NCBI GenBank assembly: GCA_012960305.1
Contig: DUBM01000020.1
Location: forward strand, 186,001-250,000
DNA from: Gammaproteobacteria bacterium
Lineage (GTDB): Bacteria > Pseudomonadota > Gammaproteobacteria > Pseudomonadales > Pseudohongiellaceae
DNA length: 64,000 bases
Direction: 5' to 3'
Notes under the pieces: model-generated
Seen by the model: the letters and a program-made list of their open reading frames with translations, nothing else
Database searches by the model: none
What the model was told of the DNA's origin: nothing
Shown: positions 30,746 to 40,787 of the stretch, piece after piece
Numbering within the stretch: position 1 is the first letter of the stretch
How the letters are laid out: every line of letters begins with the position of its first letter
Translations under genes and position numbers: made by a program

Positions 30746-31801
30746 CTATCTGAAGGTATTATTGATGTCAGACAGTGCTTCATTGCCTGGACATAGGTCA
30801 TGGCTGTTTAAAGAGTTAAATGGCTTGTCAACCGTATCTTGAAGTTCATGCAGGTCCGAAGTGGACTGATTGATATACAACAATCCTGTTGCAATCTTTC
30901 CCTGTTTCTTATGCTGATTTATATGATGCAAAGCATTCTCTTTATCATAAGGGTCATAATTGCCATTGGTTTTATGCAGATGGATGACTGAGCCGTCGTG
31001 TAGAGTGATTTCCTTTTCTTTACCAGCTGCATAACTGGTGGTGATTTCTTTTCGCATTGGCACGAAATCCAAAGCGCTAAGAGCGATGTAGTTTTCCCAG
31101 GTATTCTTATAACCATGAGCAGAAGCATCAGTGTTATTAAAAGTGACACAGGGTGAAACAATATCTATAAAGGCAAAGCCTTTGTGGGTTAATCCGGCTT
31201 GGAGAAGGGGAATTAATTGTTCTTTATCTCCAGAAAAACTTCGTGCCACAAAGCTTGCGCCTAACTCGATGGCTAAGGTCGCCATATCAATATTATCAAA
31301 TTGACTTTCTTCACCAGATTTTGTTGTTGAACCAAGATCTGCTGTTGCGGAAAGTTGGCCTTTGGTTAGACCGTAAGTGCCATTATTGGCAACTATGTAG
31401 AGCATATTAATACGTCTGCGGACGATGTGGCAGAATTGTCCAAGCCCTATCGAGGCGCTGTCACCGTCACCAGAAATACCGACATAGTGCAAGTTTTTAT
31501 TGGCGATATTAGCGCCTGTTGCGACCGATGGCATTCGGCCGTGTACAGAGTTAAATCCATGGGATTTGCTTAAGAAATACGATGGAATTTTAGATGAGCA
31601 ACCAATGCCGGAGATTTTGGCAACCCTGTGTGGCTCTAAAGACATTCCGGACGCTGCCTGGATGATCGCCGCGCTAATCGAGTCATGGCCACAGCCGCCA
31701 CAAAGAGTAGTGAGTGTCCCTTCATAGTCGCGTCGGGTTAAGCCAAGGTCATTGGTTGACATTTCCGGATGCATGAATTTTGGTTTGCTGATGTAGCTCA
31801 T
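30746..31801 (-). CDS. korB: 2-oxoacid:ferredoxin oxidoreductase beta subunit (KorB-like)
   Basis: Thiamine diphosphate-binding subunit of a ferredoxin-dependent 2-oxoacid oxidoreductase, probably acting on 2-oxoglutarate. A cluster Cys motif CGGCGH is at residues 35-40, the TPP motif GISGDGDSASIG...NNGTYGL is central, and the family ISPCVTFNN variant appears as IVSPCVTFNNTD. Its 351 residues are normal for KorB. It is the last of three minus-strand genes, 48 bases after the alpha subunit. Substrate assignment rests on family resemblance and could be another 2-oxoacid. Confidence 0.88.
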   Translation of the reverse strand: MSYISKPKFMHPEMSTNDLGLTRRDYEGTLTTLCGGCGHDSISAAIIQAASGMSLEPHRVAKISGIGCSSKIPSYFLSKSHGFNSVHGRMPSVATGANIANKNLHYVGISGDGDSASIGLGQFCHIVRRRINMLYIVANNGTYGLTKGQLSATADLGSTTKSGEESQFDNIDMATLAIELGASFVARSFSGDKEQLIPLLQAGLTHKGFAFIDIVSPCVTFNNTDASAHGYKNTWENYIALSALDFVPMRKEITTSYAAGKEKEITLHDGSVIHLHKTNGNYDPYDKENALHHINQHKKQGKIATGLLYINQSTSDLHELQDTVDKPFNSLNSHDLCPGNEALSDINNTFR

Positions 31802-31849
31802 AATATTGGCTGTCTGTCCTATTGGTGTGGCGTGGAAATTTGTAGTCGA

Positions 31850-33703
31850 TTATGCTGGCAAACTTTCAGTTATTGTTAGTTCAGGCATGGATGCGAGTAT
31901 GTCGGCTTCGATATGCGTTGCGGTAATCAATATTCCGTTATAGCTCAGTATTGAATGCATTTGCGATTCATTGGCATTACATTCGATCTTCAACAAACTC
32001 TTAAGCTGGGCGTCTCTATTTTGTTCAATCACATACACGAGTTCGTGTGAGTTGATAAAATCAGCAACAGAGTCGTGAAACGGGAATGCTCTGATTCGCA
32101 TAGTGTCTAAGCTGATACCCTTTTTTCCTAAACTGTCTATAGTCTCTTGTATGGCGCTGGTAGTAGTGCCCAGATAGATCATGCCTAACTTATTCTTCGT
32201 TTCCGAAATTTCTGGTTCAGGTAAATAACTTATCGCTGTAATCATTTTTTTTGTCAGTCTATCCATCATTTCTGCATAGGTGTTACCGTCTTCGGTATAG
32301 GCAGCATAGGCATCGTGAGAACTGCCTCGAGTAAAGTAGCTGCCTTTGCTCGGATGGGTGCCGGGATATGTTCGATAGGGGATACCATCATCATCAGAGT
32401 CGAGGTACCTGCCGAACTTTTCTATTTCTTCAAGTTGATCTGCATTGAGGACCTTGCCTCGGTCATACTCTCTTTTGTCATCCCAATTTAGGGTGTCACA
32501 AATTTGATCGTTCATTCCTAGTTCAAGGTCACTCATCACGATGATAGGAGATTGAATTCTGTCTGCGAGGTCAAAGGAATCGGCTGCAAATTCGAAACAT
32601 TCTTTGGGAGTGGCAGGAAACAGCAAAATATGTTTAGTATCGCCGTGAGATGCATAGGCGCATGTGAGCAAGTCGCTTTGCTGTGAGCGTGTGGGCATGC
32701 CTGTTGATGGGCCGACCCTTTGGATGTTAAAAAGGACAACTGGTACTTCTGAGAAGTATGCTAGTCCAAGGAATTCCTGCATTAGGGAGACTCCAGGACC
32801 GCTCGATGCCGTGAATGCTCTTGCGCCGTTCCAGCCAGCTCCGATTGCGATACCTATTGCAGCAAGTTCATCTTCAGCTTGAATGATCGAAAATTTCTTT
32901 TTCCCAGTACCCGGATCTATTCGTAGTCGATTGCAGTATTTGCGGAAACTCTCTACCACAGAGGTAGATGGAGTAAGTGGATACCACGCTCCGATAGTTG
33001 CTCCACCGTATACGCAGCCAAGACCAATTGCGGTATTTCCATCTATCAAGATTTTGGATTTATTTTTATCACTGGTTTTAAGTTGAAGCGGAAGAGGGCA
33101 GTCGAAATTTTCGCTGGCGTATTGATGACCTAGTTCTAAAGCATGAATGTTCGGAAGAATCAGTTTTTCTTTTCCGCGAAACTGATCACTTACCATTTCT
33201 GTGAGAACTTTAAAATCGATGTTCAGGAAAGCAGAAAGAGCGCCTACATATACTATATTCTTAAACAATTGTCGCTGAGCTGGTTTCTCAAATTCCTGCA
33301 GACAAATGTCCTTAAGTGGGATCGGTAAATAGTGAACGTCATCGCGATGCAGTTCATTTGCAAGCGCTTTTGAAGAGTCATAAAGAATAAAGCCACCAGA
33401 TACCACAGAATCGATATCTTTTTTAATGGTTTGCTCGTTCATTGCCACCATCAAGTCAACACCTTCTCGTCTACCAAGATAGCCCGCTTCGTTTATTCGA
33501 ACTTCGTACCAGGTAGGAAGGCCTTGGATGTTAGATGGGAAAATATTGTGGGGGCTTACGGGTATGCCCATACGAAACAATGCTTTAGCGAACATATTAT
33601 TGGCACTGGCAGACCCGGAACCGTTCACGTTGGCAAACTTGATTACGAAGTCGTTAACTTTGGGAATCGTATGCACTTTGGAGCTACTGATTAATTTGGG
33701 CAT
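31850..33703 (-). CDS. korA: 2-oxoacid:ferredoxin oxidoreductase alpha subunit, gamma-alpha fusion (KorA-like)
   Basis: Partner of KorB. The N-terminal gamma domain (about residues 20-200, ANVNGSGSASANNMFAKAL) is fused to the alpha domain (about 215-617) starting ILIDGNTAIGLGCVYGG and including the YPLTPST motif and AFTASSGPGVSLM. This 617-residue fusion is a known KorA form. It overlaps the upstream flavoprotein gene by 13 bases, so the three genes form one operon. The complex oxidatively decarboxylates a 2-oxoacid to acyl-CoA and reduces ferredoxin. Confidence 0.9.
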   Translation of the reverse strand: MPKLISSSKVHTIPKVNDFVIKFANVNGSGSASANNMFAKALFRMGIPVSPHNIFPSNIQGLPTWYEVRINEAGYLGRREGVDLMVAMNEQTIKKDIDSVVSGGFILYDSSKALANELHRDDVHYLPIPLKDICLQEFEKPAQRQLFKNIVYVGALSAFLNIDFKVLTEMVSDQFRGKEKLILPNIHALELGHQYASENFDCPLPLQLKTSDKNKSKILIDGNTAIGLGCVYGGATIGAWYPLTPSTSVVESFRKYCNRLRIDPGTGKKKFSIIQAEDELAAIGIAIGAGWNGARAFTASSGPGVSLMQEFLGLAYFSEVPVVLFNIQRVGPSTGMPTRSQQSDLLTCAYASHGDTKHILLFPATPKECFEFAADSFDLADRIQSPIIVMSDLELGMNDQICDTLNWDDKREYDRGKVLNADQLEEIEKFGRYLDSDDDGIPYRTYPGTHPSKGSYFTRGSSHDAYAAYTEDGNTYAEMMDRLTKKMITAISYLPEPEISETKNKLGMIYLGTTTSAIQETIDSLGKKGISLDTMRIRAFPFHDSVADFINSHELVYVIEQNRDAQLKSLLKIECNANESQMHSILSYNGILITATHIEADILASMPELTITESLPA

Positions 33704-35475
33704 GCGTCTGCCGCTTTTGCTGTGTTAAATAAATATTTTCCCATATCCCAAGCACTGGTCGGGCAGCGCTCAGCGCAGAGGCCGCAGTGAAGGCAAAGGT
33801 CTTCGTTCTTTGCCATGATGCGACCGGTTAAGAGTTTGTCTGATACATAAATGGCTTGTTCTATATTTGCCGCAGGAGCCAGCATACGGACTCGTAAATC
33901 ATCTTCTTTACCATTGGTGATAAAGCTAATGCAATCAGTGGGGCAAATATCAACGCACGCATCACACTCGATACAGAGCTTGTCAGTAAACACGGTTTGA
34001 ATATCACAGTTTAGGCAGCGCATAGTTTCATGAAAGGCTAAGCTTTCGTCAAAACCGAGTTCAACTTCTATGTTTAAATCATTAAGCGTTTTTTCTTTTT
34101 CCGCATGGGGAACTGCATATCTAACATCATTGCTAATATCGTTGTCATAAGACCATTGATGTATACCCATTTTCTGGCTATCTAAGCAAGTGAGTGGATT
34201 GGGTCTCTTTTTTACATCTAGATCATTACAGGCAAGATGAATCGAAACTGCTGCATCGTGACCATGGGCGACTGCTGTAATAATATTGTCAGGGCCTAGC
34301 GCAGCGTCGCCACCGAAAAAGACTTTTTTATTTGTTGCCTGGAAAGTGGTTTTGTCTATAGTCGGTAATTCCCATTGATCAAACTCGAGGTCGATATCTC
34401 GTTCAATCCACGGAAAGCTGTTTTCTTGCCCGATAGCACAAAGCACATCATCGCAGAGAATAATGACCGGGTCTTCTCCAGTGGGAACTAAAAGTCTGCG
34501 GTCGTTCTCATCGAATTCTTTTTTAACTTTTTCGAATTCCATTCCTACTAACTTTCCGTCTTCTAGCACATAGCGCTTAGGCACATGGAAATTCAGTATT
34601 GGAATGTCTTCGTTTATCGCGTCTTCGATTTCCCATGGAGACGCTTTCATTTCATCGAAACCACTACGAACAACAACTGTTACATCTTCTCCACCTAAGC
34701 GCTTCGACGTCCGGCAGCAGTCCATAGCTGTATTGCCACCACCTAAAACGATAACTTTCTTGCCTACGGCAGTAACGTGCTCAAAGGCAACGCTTGCAAG
34801 CCACTCAATACCAGTATGAATGTTTTCAGCAGCCTCTTCTCGGCCTGGGAGGTTGAGGCTTTTACCTAAAGGAGCACCGGTTCCAACAAAGACTGCGTCA
34901 TAGCCTTCAGCCAAAACTGCTTTCATGCTGGTGATTTCTTCACCGAAGCGGCAGTTGATGCCCATATCAAGTATGTAATTTAGTTCTTCTTCTAGTACTT
35001 CTGCTGGCAAGCGAAATCTCGGAATTTGAGTTCGCATTGCACCACCGCTAACATCATCACGCTCGAACAAAGTGATCTCATAGCCAAGAGGTAACAAATC
35101 TCGTGCAACTGTTAAAGAGGCAGGTCCGGCACCTATTAAGGCTATATGCTTGCCATTTTTCTTTGACGGGACCAAAGGAAGGCGGCCTTTAATGTCAGAT
35201 TTGTAATCAGCCGCAACTCGCTTCAATCGACAAATGGCTACAGGCTCTTCTTCAATCCTGCCTCGGCGACAAGCTGGCTCGCAGGGGCGATCACAGGTTC
35301 TGCCTAAGATTCCAGGGAAGACATTGGATACCCAATTGATCATGTAGGCATCGGTATAGCGCTTTTCAGCTATAAGACGAATGTATTCTGGGACAGGGGT
35401 GTGAGCAGGACATGCCCACTGACAATCCACAACTTTATGGAAGTAATTTGGATCTGATATGTCTGTGGGTTTCAT
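33691..35475 (-). CDS. GltD-like FAD/NAD(P)H oxidoreductase with C-terminal 2x[4Fe-4S] ferredoxin domain
   Basis: A 594-residue flavoprotein resembling the glutamate synthase small subunit. An N-terminal cysteine cluster (DCQWACPAHTPVPEY, GRTCDRPCEPACRRG) precedes an FAD site (LIGAGPASLTVARDL) and an NAD(P) site (VLGGGNTAMDCCRTSKRLGG). The C-terminal end carries two ferredoxin motifs, CIECDACVDICPTDC and CLHCGLCAERCPTSAW. No glutamate synthase large subunit is nearby. Linkage to korA-korB suggests it passes electrons between reduced ferredoxin and NAD(P); this is inference. Confidence 0.87.
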   Translation of the reverse strand: MKPTDISDPNYFHKVVDCQWACPAHTPVPEYIRLIAEKRYTDAYMINWVSNVFPGILGRTCDRPCEPACRRGRIEEEPVAICRLKRVAADYKSDIKGRLPLVPSKKNGKHIALIGAGPASLTVARDLLPLGYEITLFERDDVSGGAMRTQIPRFRLPAEVLEEELNYILDMGINCRFGEEITSMKAVLAEGYDAVFVGTGAPLGKSLNLPGREEAAENIHTGIEWLASVAFEHVTAVGKKVIVLGGGNTAMDCCRTSKRLGGEDVTVVVRSGFDEMKASPWEIEDAINEDIPILNFHVPKRYVLEDGKLVGMEFEKVKKEFDENDRRLLVPTGEDPVIILCDDVLCAIGQENSFPWIERDIDLEFDQWELPTIDKTTFQATNKKVFFGGDAALGPDNIITAVAHGHDAAVSIHLACNDLDVKKRPNPLTCLDSQKMGIHQWSYDNDISNDVRYAVPHAEKEKTLNDLNIEVELGFDESLAFHETMRCLNCDIQTVFTDKLCIECDACVDICPTDCISFITNGKEDDLRVRMLAPAANIEQAIYVSDKLLTGRIMAKNEDLCLHCGLCAERCPTSAWDMGKYLFNTAKAADACPN

Positions 35476-35956
35476 TCTACGAATTTACCGCTTTATTATT
35501 CAATTCCTGAGAATGGGCGAAGCATAGTGTCTCGGTAAAAAATGCGTTCCTAGTATAGGGAAATAGCCAGAAAATGTAAGTAATTTATGGTGGCAGATGA
35601 GCAAAGTTATTTCTTGCTATTTGCAGTAAATATACAGCGTTACGACATTCTCCATTAAGGATATGACAGTATTAATTTGAACAGATTGCTCCTCGGAAAG
35701 TACGTTCTTACTCACATATAGATCGACCTCGAGGCGTTTCTCTAAATAGTGCACATTTATGTTCTCAATCTCGTCGATCTAGGGGGTATCGACCAACGTC
35801 TGTCTGATAACTATTATCCTCTCGGAATGTAATATTATTTTTTCAATTTCCGCTTGTTTTTGCGAGATAACTGATTTGGTGCGCTAAAAGCACAAATTCG
35901 TGAGTGACGAGTTTTTTTAGGCCGGGAGTTGCTGCTGAATAGGGTTTTTGAGGCAG

Positions 35957-35989
35957 AAAAAAAGCCCAACGACCAGAGGTGTTGGGCTT
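35957..35989 (-). terminator. Intrinsic terminator on the minus strand
   Basis: Read on the minus strand: AAGCCCAAC, 10-nt loop, GTTGGGCTT, then a run of T (complement of the A run at 35957-35963). It lies about 250 bases beyond the M16 protease stop, so that transcript has a long 3' tail or a separate short transcript ends here. Confidence 0.8.
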
Positions 35990-36013
35990 AAGATACTATC
36001 AAGGGAGAGATAA

Positions 36014-36103
36014 ATGATACAAAACCCACAATCTTGTATTACATCTACCTACACTAACTCAGACTGCTTCGATCCAGTTAAGTTCCCTGAATTTCATAGG
36101 TAA
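36014..36103 (+). CDS. Possible 29-residue small protein with strong ribosome site
   Basis: AGGGAGAG sits at ideal distance before ATG. The product starts MIQNPQSCITSTYTNSDC and ends with KFPEFHR; I do not recognise it. It begins 25 bases after the hairpin that terminates the opposite strand. Two cysteines and many Ser/Thr are present, with no membrane segment. It could be a leader peptide or chance. Confidence 0.3.
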   Translation: MIQNPQSCITSTYTNSDCFDPVKFPEFHR

Positions 36104-36240
36104 TTCATAATTAATTCACATTCAAGTTGGAGAATAATTAGCGAACAAGTCATGCTTGTTTTAACTAATTTTGAGCGAGACCTTAGTGGTTTTTTTATTT
36201 CCTTACTACATAAGGAGTGCTCTTTAACTAACTGTAAATA

Positions 36241-39210
36241 TTAGAGATTAACTTTTTTTAAGTCTTTAATATTGAGTTTTTCAACAGATTCACGGTTACT
36301 AATAATACCGATACTGGCCTGTGTTGGGTCAAAGTATTTCGCAGCAGCAGTCTTTAAATCATTCATGCTTGTTTGAAGAACGCGTTTTCGGAACAACAGT
36401 CGCTGATCCATAGTTCTGCTAAATAGATGATTGTAGTACGCCTGTTTTGCCTCTCCAGCGGGAGATGATGGCCGATCCAAAGCAGCTAGAACTCCTAGAA
36501 TCGCCTCTTCCAGTTGATAGTCAGGGTGAGTTTCAGAAACCACCCAGTCAATTGCTCGATCAAAATCATTAAGAGTCTCATTCAAGCGGGGGTCTCGGTA
36601 GGAAAAGAACCGGAAAGAAGCGGAATTAGGGTCTTGAGATGCTCCCCCACCATACGCTCCGCCCTGTTCGCGAATGCTCCGGTGAAGAAAGCCATTACGC
36701 ATAAAACCAGCAAGTACCTGCAAAGTGGCATTGTCTTCATGTGCAGACGCAACGGTTTGGTATGCCTTCGCGCAAAAATTCACCTGTGTCGAAGTAGTCC
36801 AGACTTCCCGCGTACACTCTCTGAGCGGTGCTAGCATCAAGGCGCTGCTGTTCTGATTATTGTCTTTCTCTCCCCAGCAGAGCTCCAAGTCCGCTAGATG
36901 GCTGGTAGCATGAGAATTTTCTGCGATTAGCAGAAATTGGCGCTTAGCTGACACAATTAGTGAGTGTAAACGTTGGAATTTATCTAACAGGCTTCGCCGA
37001 GATTCATCCCCATCGATATGCTCCCGCAGCTCTTTTAATCGCCTAATCCCTTCTAAACCGCCGAAGTTATGGCTGAGTAAAGCGGTTGGGCTCATTTTGC
37101 TTGAAGCCAAGCTCATGGCCAGGCTATGGCCTTGTCCCGTGATGCTGCTTTCTTTTCGCGCGCAGATTTGCTCAATTAGCTCAGCTAATCTTTGTTCTTC
37201 ATCGAAACGAACGGAAAGGAGGGTTTCTTTGAGTAATTCCGCTAGTGATGAATGGTTCGCAGTCAGACATTTTGAAGAAAAAGAAATCAATGCCTGAGTA
37301 TTTTGTACATTACCATATTCGCTGCGAATGCTGCTGAAACAGTTAACGCCACCACTTACCTGCGATTGCCAGGATTGCACTTCGCTGTAATCTTTTTTGC
37401 CTATACCAAATTCAGTCAAGCAGCTAGTGTACAAGGGAAGCACGGCTAGTAAATCTTCTTCAAGATGAGCCAGGGGGATAACGATCTGCTGATAACTTAG
37501 CCCATTAGTTCCTTGACCATAAAAGGCGACATCTGCTGACTTTGAATGCAAGGTGTAATCGCTTCTCTCCGGATCGGGCATGGTGTGCGGTACGTCTTCT
37601 AGTCCAACTTTAGGGAGGACTCCGGGGTCATCTTGTTGTAGTTGGCGCTCTTCGAGCGCTTTAGTTTGGACGATAATTTGCTGTCGTTCTTTATCGCTGA
37701 GTTGGTTTTTAATCGTCTCGAGTTTGCTGAGCTCAGCATCAATTTTTTGTTGTGCTAATTCGCTGTCAGGATTGAGCGTTAAGGTAACTCGATGGGGGTT
37801 GTCTAATATCAACTCCTTTATTAATTTTGGGATAAAGTCCACATCTTGTATGTGCTCTCTGAGTTCAGCTAATACCGGGTCGATGTTAAGCAGGCTTATA
37901 GCATCGCCACGGTGCATTGCTGTGGAGAGGCTGGCGAGCATTAATTGCAGGCCATAGGGGTAACTGTCGCCCGATATTTCCCTTTGATTTAATTCAAGTT
38001 GGTGCAGTGCGGCTTCAACATGTTCTTTTTCAACGCCTTCGATTGCTATAGCTTCAAGAGTGCTTAGAATTAAGAACTCTACCTCATCGCTAGCTGTGTT
38101 GGCGCAGCCTTCGAGGCCGGCCATTAAGGTCATTTCACGATTAGAGTCCTCGAGTCCGCACATTGGTGACGGAGAGCTACCTAAGTGAGAAGTTTCTAAA
38201 ACCTTTAACAACGGACTCGAACTATTGTCTAGCAGTACACTCGAGAGCAACTGCGCCTTAAATAAATCTTCAAGATTGGTGCTATGACCTAATAGCCAGC
38301 CGACAACAACGTGACTTTTTTCTGCGCTTTGGTCTTCAGCGGCATAAGACTCATTGATTTTAATAGGTCTGGAGTAACGTTGTTCATCTGTGACTCCAAT
38401 TTTCAAATCAAGTTTGTCAAATTTTGAGAGAGCAAGATTTTCAAAATTTCTTTGGTGGTTTGAAGCTGAAATATCCCCATAGGTCATAAATACTGCATTA
38501 CTCGGGTGATAGTGTGTTTTATAAAAGCCCAGCAATTCTTGATAAGATAAGTCGGGGATATGTTCAGGGTCTCCACCACTATTGTAGTGGTAAGTAGAGG
38601 TCGGGAATAAATATTCTGACATCGTCTGCCACAGCACACTGTTGATAGAGCTCATCGCGCCTTTCATCTCATTGAAGACCACGCCTTTATATTGCAAATC
38701 ACTATCCGCATTGCCTGCTTCGGAGAATTCCAGCCGATGCCCTTCTTGAGCAAAGTCGAGTTCATGCAGTCTTGAAAAGAAAGCGGCATCAAGATAGACC
38801 TCTAATAGATTATTGAAATCTTTCTTGTTTTGACTAGCGAAGGGGTAGGCCGTCCAATCGCTACTGGTGAATGCATTCATGAATGTATTTAGCGAACGCC
38901 TGATCATCATAAAGAATGGGTCGCGCACTGGGTATTTTTTACTACCGCACAATGCAGTATGCTCAAGAATGTGTGCCACACCTTTGCTATCCATAGGTAC
39001 AGTTCGAAAGGCCACCAGAAAAACATTTTCTGTGTTGTCACTACTCATATGGTAGTGCATAGCACCGCTGATTCGGTGCCGGTATTCCTCAATTTGTACA
39101 TTGAGGGAATGGATTAATTCAGACCTTAGCAACTTGAATGATTTGTGAGCAACGGCGGGCTTATGGGCGGTTGTTGCAGGAAGAGAAAGGTTTTCTGTGA
39201 CTTCTGCCAT
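36241..39210 (-). CDS. M16C zinc metalloprotease, PreP/insulinase type
   Basis: Large oligopeptide-degrading metalloprotease. The 989-residue protein has the inverted zinc motif HILEH at 80-84 and the distal ligand Glu181 in VVFNEMKGAM, the PreP/Cym1 arrangement (four M16 halves in one chain). The late EQGGAYGGGASQDPNS segment provides the conserved Arg/Tyr-type substrate-binding region. No signal peptide is seen, so a cytoplasmic role in peptide turnover is likely. It stands as its own minus-strand unit. Its gammaproteobacterial relatives are usually annotated simply as insulinase family. Confidence 0.9.
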   Translation of the reverse strand: MAEVTENLSLPATTAHKPAVAHKSFKLLRSELIHSLNVQIEEYRHRISGAMHYHMSSDNTENVFLVAFRTVPMDSKGVAHILEHTALCGSKKYPVRDPFFMMIRRSLNTFMNAFTSSDWTAYPFASQNKKDFNNLLEVYLDAAFFSRLHELDFAQEGHRLEFSEAGNADSDLQYKGVVFNEMKGAMSSINSVLWQTMSEYLFPTSTYHYNSGGDPEHIPDLSYQELLGFYKTHYHPSNAVFMTYGDISASNHQRNFENLALSKFDKLDLKIGVTDEQRYSRPIKINESYAAEDQSAEKSHVVVGWLLGHSTNLEDLFKAQLLSSVLLDNSSSPLLKVLETSHLGSSPSPMCGLEDSNREMTLMAGLEGCANTASDEVEFLILSTLEAIAIEGVEKEHVEAALHQLELNQREISGDSYPYGLQLMLASLSTAMHRGDAISLLNIDPVLAELREHIQDVDFIPKLIKELILDNPHRVTLTLNPDSELAQQKIDAELSKLETIKNQLSDKERQQIIVQTKALEERQLQQDDPGVLPKVGLEDVPHTMPDPERSDYTLHSKSADVAFYGQGTNGLSYQQIVIPLAHLEEDLLAVLPLYTSCLTEFGIGKKDYSEVQSWQSQVSGGVNCFSSIRSEYGNVQNTQALISFSSKCLTANHSSLAELLKETLLSVRFDEEQRLAELIEQICARKESSITGQGHSLAMSLASSKMSPTALLSHNFGGLEGIRRLKELREHIDGDESRRSLLDKFQRLHSLIVSAKRQFLLIAENSHATSHLADLELCWGEKDNNQNSSALMLAPLRECTREVWTTSTQVNFCAKAYQTVASAHEDNATLQVLAGFMRNGFLHRSIREQGGAYGGGASQDPNSASFRFFSYRDPRLNETLNDFDRAIDWVVSETHPDYQLEEAILGVLAALDRPSSPAGEAKQAYYNHLFSRTMDQRLLFRKRVLQTSMNDLKTAAAKYFDPTQASIGIISNRESVEKLNIKDLKKVNL

Positions 39211-39444
39211 TGTGATTTTGTAATCCTCGTTAGTTTTCTGGGTTTAATTGTTTAAATCCGCGATATATCTACGTGGCTTGAATGTATTGATTATTTCTAT
39301 AGGCTGAAACCGAACCAGCTTAGAGGTTTCTTCCGTGTGCTAATGCGAGTCCGAATACTAAACCAGATACTTTCACTAAAATTAAAGTCCCACAAAAAAT
39401 CTTTGTTCTAATGTAGTCGCTAGACTATAGAAGTAGGGGCCAAG

Positions 39445-40278
39445 TTAATCAGAGGGCAGTTCGAAGCTGAGCTTGCCTAGTTTACCTGAGCGAACATCGT
39501 TTAGTAATATTTCTGCTGTTTTGTATAGATTGGCACGCCCGCCTTTCTGGAGGCCGCCTCTGGTCTGGGAAATGAGCTGCATTAGTTGTTCTGCATTTTC
39601 GATGGTGTTGCCAAATTGATACCGCTCTTGCAGGGCTGGTAGATATTTTTCGATAAGTAGTTCAGCAGCGAACCAAGCGATATCTTCTGGCTCTACAGCG
39701 GTATTTCTAATCGTCCCTAACATCGCTAGTTTGTAAGCATTGGTCTGATCTTCGAGTTTAGGCCAGAGCATGCCAGGTGTGTCTATTAGATACCATTTTT
39801 CATCTAACCTGATTCTTTGCTGTCCTTTGGTGATAGCAGGTTCGTTACCAGTCTTGGCTAATTTGCGATCGGCTAGTTTGTTTAACAGAGTAGATTTGCC
39901 CACGTTTGGTATCCCTACTATTACCAAGGTTCTATTTGCCTTGTTCGGCAATCCCTCTTGCCCCGCTAGGGTATTTGCTGCCTTTATAATATCGCCCAAA
40001 GAGAGGATGTTATTTTTACCGTTAGTGAGACAAGTTCTCCCGCTTTTTAAGTTGAGCTTTCTCTGCCACCTTAATGTACAGATATCATCGGCTAAGTCGG
40101 CCTTGTTCAGGATTTGAATAATAGGCTTGCCGTGGCAGATAGCCGCCAGCATTGGGTTAGAGCTTGCTACGGGGATTCTGGCGTCGAGAATTTCCATTAC
40201 AACGTCAGTTTCCCGCATTGTTTTGGTTAATTGCTTGCTGGCTTTGTGCATATGGCCTGGATACCAGGAGATAGCCAT
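39445..40278 (-). CDS. rbgA: Circularly permuted ribosome-assembly GTPase, RbgA/YlqF type
   Basis: GTPase that helps late 50S assembly in relatives. The permuted order is visible: G4 NKAD (58-61) comes first, then G1 GIPNVGKST (122-130), then G3 DTPG (166-169). The N-terminal MAISWYPGHMHKA is the YlqF/RbgA signature, and the 277-residue length with a helical C-terminal RNA-binding domain fits. It is transcribed alone, divergent from bolA. In gammaproteobacteria its exact role is less established than in Bacillus. Confidence 0.9.
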   Translation of the reverse strand: MAISWYPGHMHKASKQLTKTMRETDVVMEILDARIPVASSNPMLAAICHGKPIIQILNKADLADDICTLRWQRKLNLKSGRTCLTNGKNNILSLGDIIKAANTLAGQEGLPNKANRTLVIVGIPNVGKSTLLNKLADRKLAKTGNEPAITKGQQRIRLDEKWYLIDTPGMLWPKLEDQTNAYKLAMLGTIRNTAVEPEDIAWFAAELLIEKYLPALQERYQFGNTIENAEQLMQLISQTRGGLQKGGRANLYKTAEILLNDVRSGKLGKLSFELPSD

Positions 40279-40475
40279 AAAGATGTCCTCGAAATTGGCG
40301 ACATGTTAACTAGGCTTGGAGCGTAACTCCACTTTATAATGCATCCAATTGTGGATGAGATGCTTGCTCTTCGGGGTATCTTTAGATTGGTTTTTTCATC
40401 CGGCGCTGAAATTTTTATACCGGTAGTTCACCTAATAGTTAATTAAGTAGTTCATTAAACTGAGGGCATTATGCT

Positions 40476-40787
40476 ATGAGCATGCAAATAAAAATTCAAG
40501 AGAAGCTAAATGCCGAACTGGAGCCATTACTTGCATCGGTAGAAAATGAAAGTCACATGCATGGCGGGCCGGCTACAGAATCGCATTTTAAATTAACCGT
40601 GGTTTCTGACGAATTTCAGGATGTTGCATTAGTGAAGCGGCATCAGCTTGTCTATAAAATACTAAAAGAAGAGTTGCAAGGTGGAGTGCATGCGCTGGCC
40701 ATGCATCTTTATGCTCCTACAGAATGGAGTGACCGAAATCAAGCAGCTCCGGACTCCCCAGATTGTCGTGGCGGAAGTAAATCCTAA
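40476..40787 (+). CDS. bolA: BolA family protein
   Basis: A 103-residue BolA-type protein, partner of monothiol glutaredoxins in iron-sulfur handling and a morphogene in E. coli. The pattern is N-terminal IQEKLNAELEPLLASVENES, then HFKLTVVSDEFQ and RHQLVYKILKEEL, followed by HALAMHLYAPTEW. GAGGG upstream supports the ATG. The C-terminal tail is low-complexity and variable, as usual. Monocistronic from the spacing. Confidence 0.93.
   Translation: MSMQIKIQEKLNAELEPLLASVENESHMHGGPATESHFKLTVVSDEFQDVALVKRHQLVYKILKEELQGGVHALAMHLYAPTEWSDRNQAAPDSPDCRGGSKS

Larger units (their letters stand above)
35476..36240. other. Long intergenic region between two minus-strand units
   Basis: 765 bases. The 35690-35800 part has dense short palindromes (such as AGATCGACC near 35721 and the CGTCGATCTAG stretch near 35773) but no gene. 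It holds a clear minus-strand terminator and one 29-codon plus-strand ORF with a good ribosome site. It should also contain the promoter of the flavoprotein-korAB operon near 35480-35600. Confidence 0.6.

Noticed and set aside
35690..35800. Palindrome-rich stretch considered as an RNA gene or riboswitch
   Set aside because: The short palindromes do not form a consistent fold by eye and no downstream gene is positioned for control.
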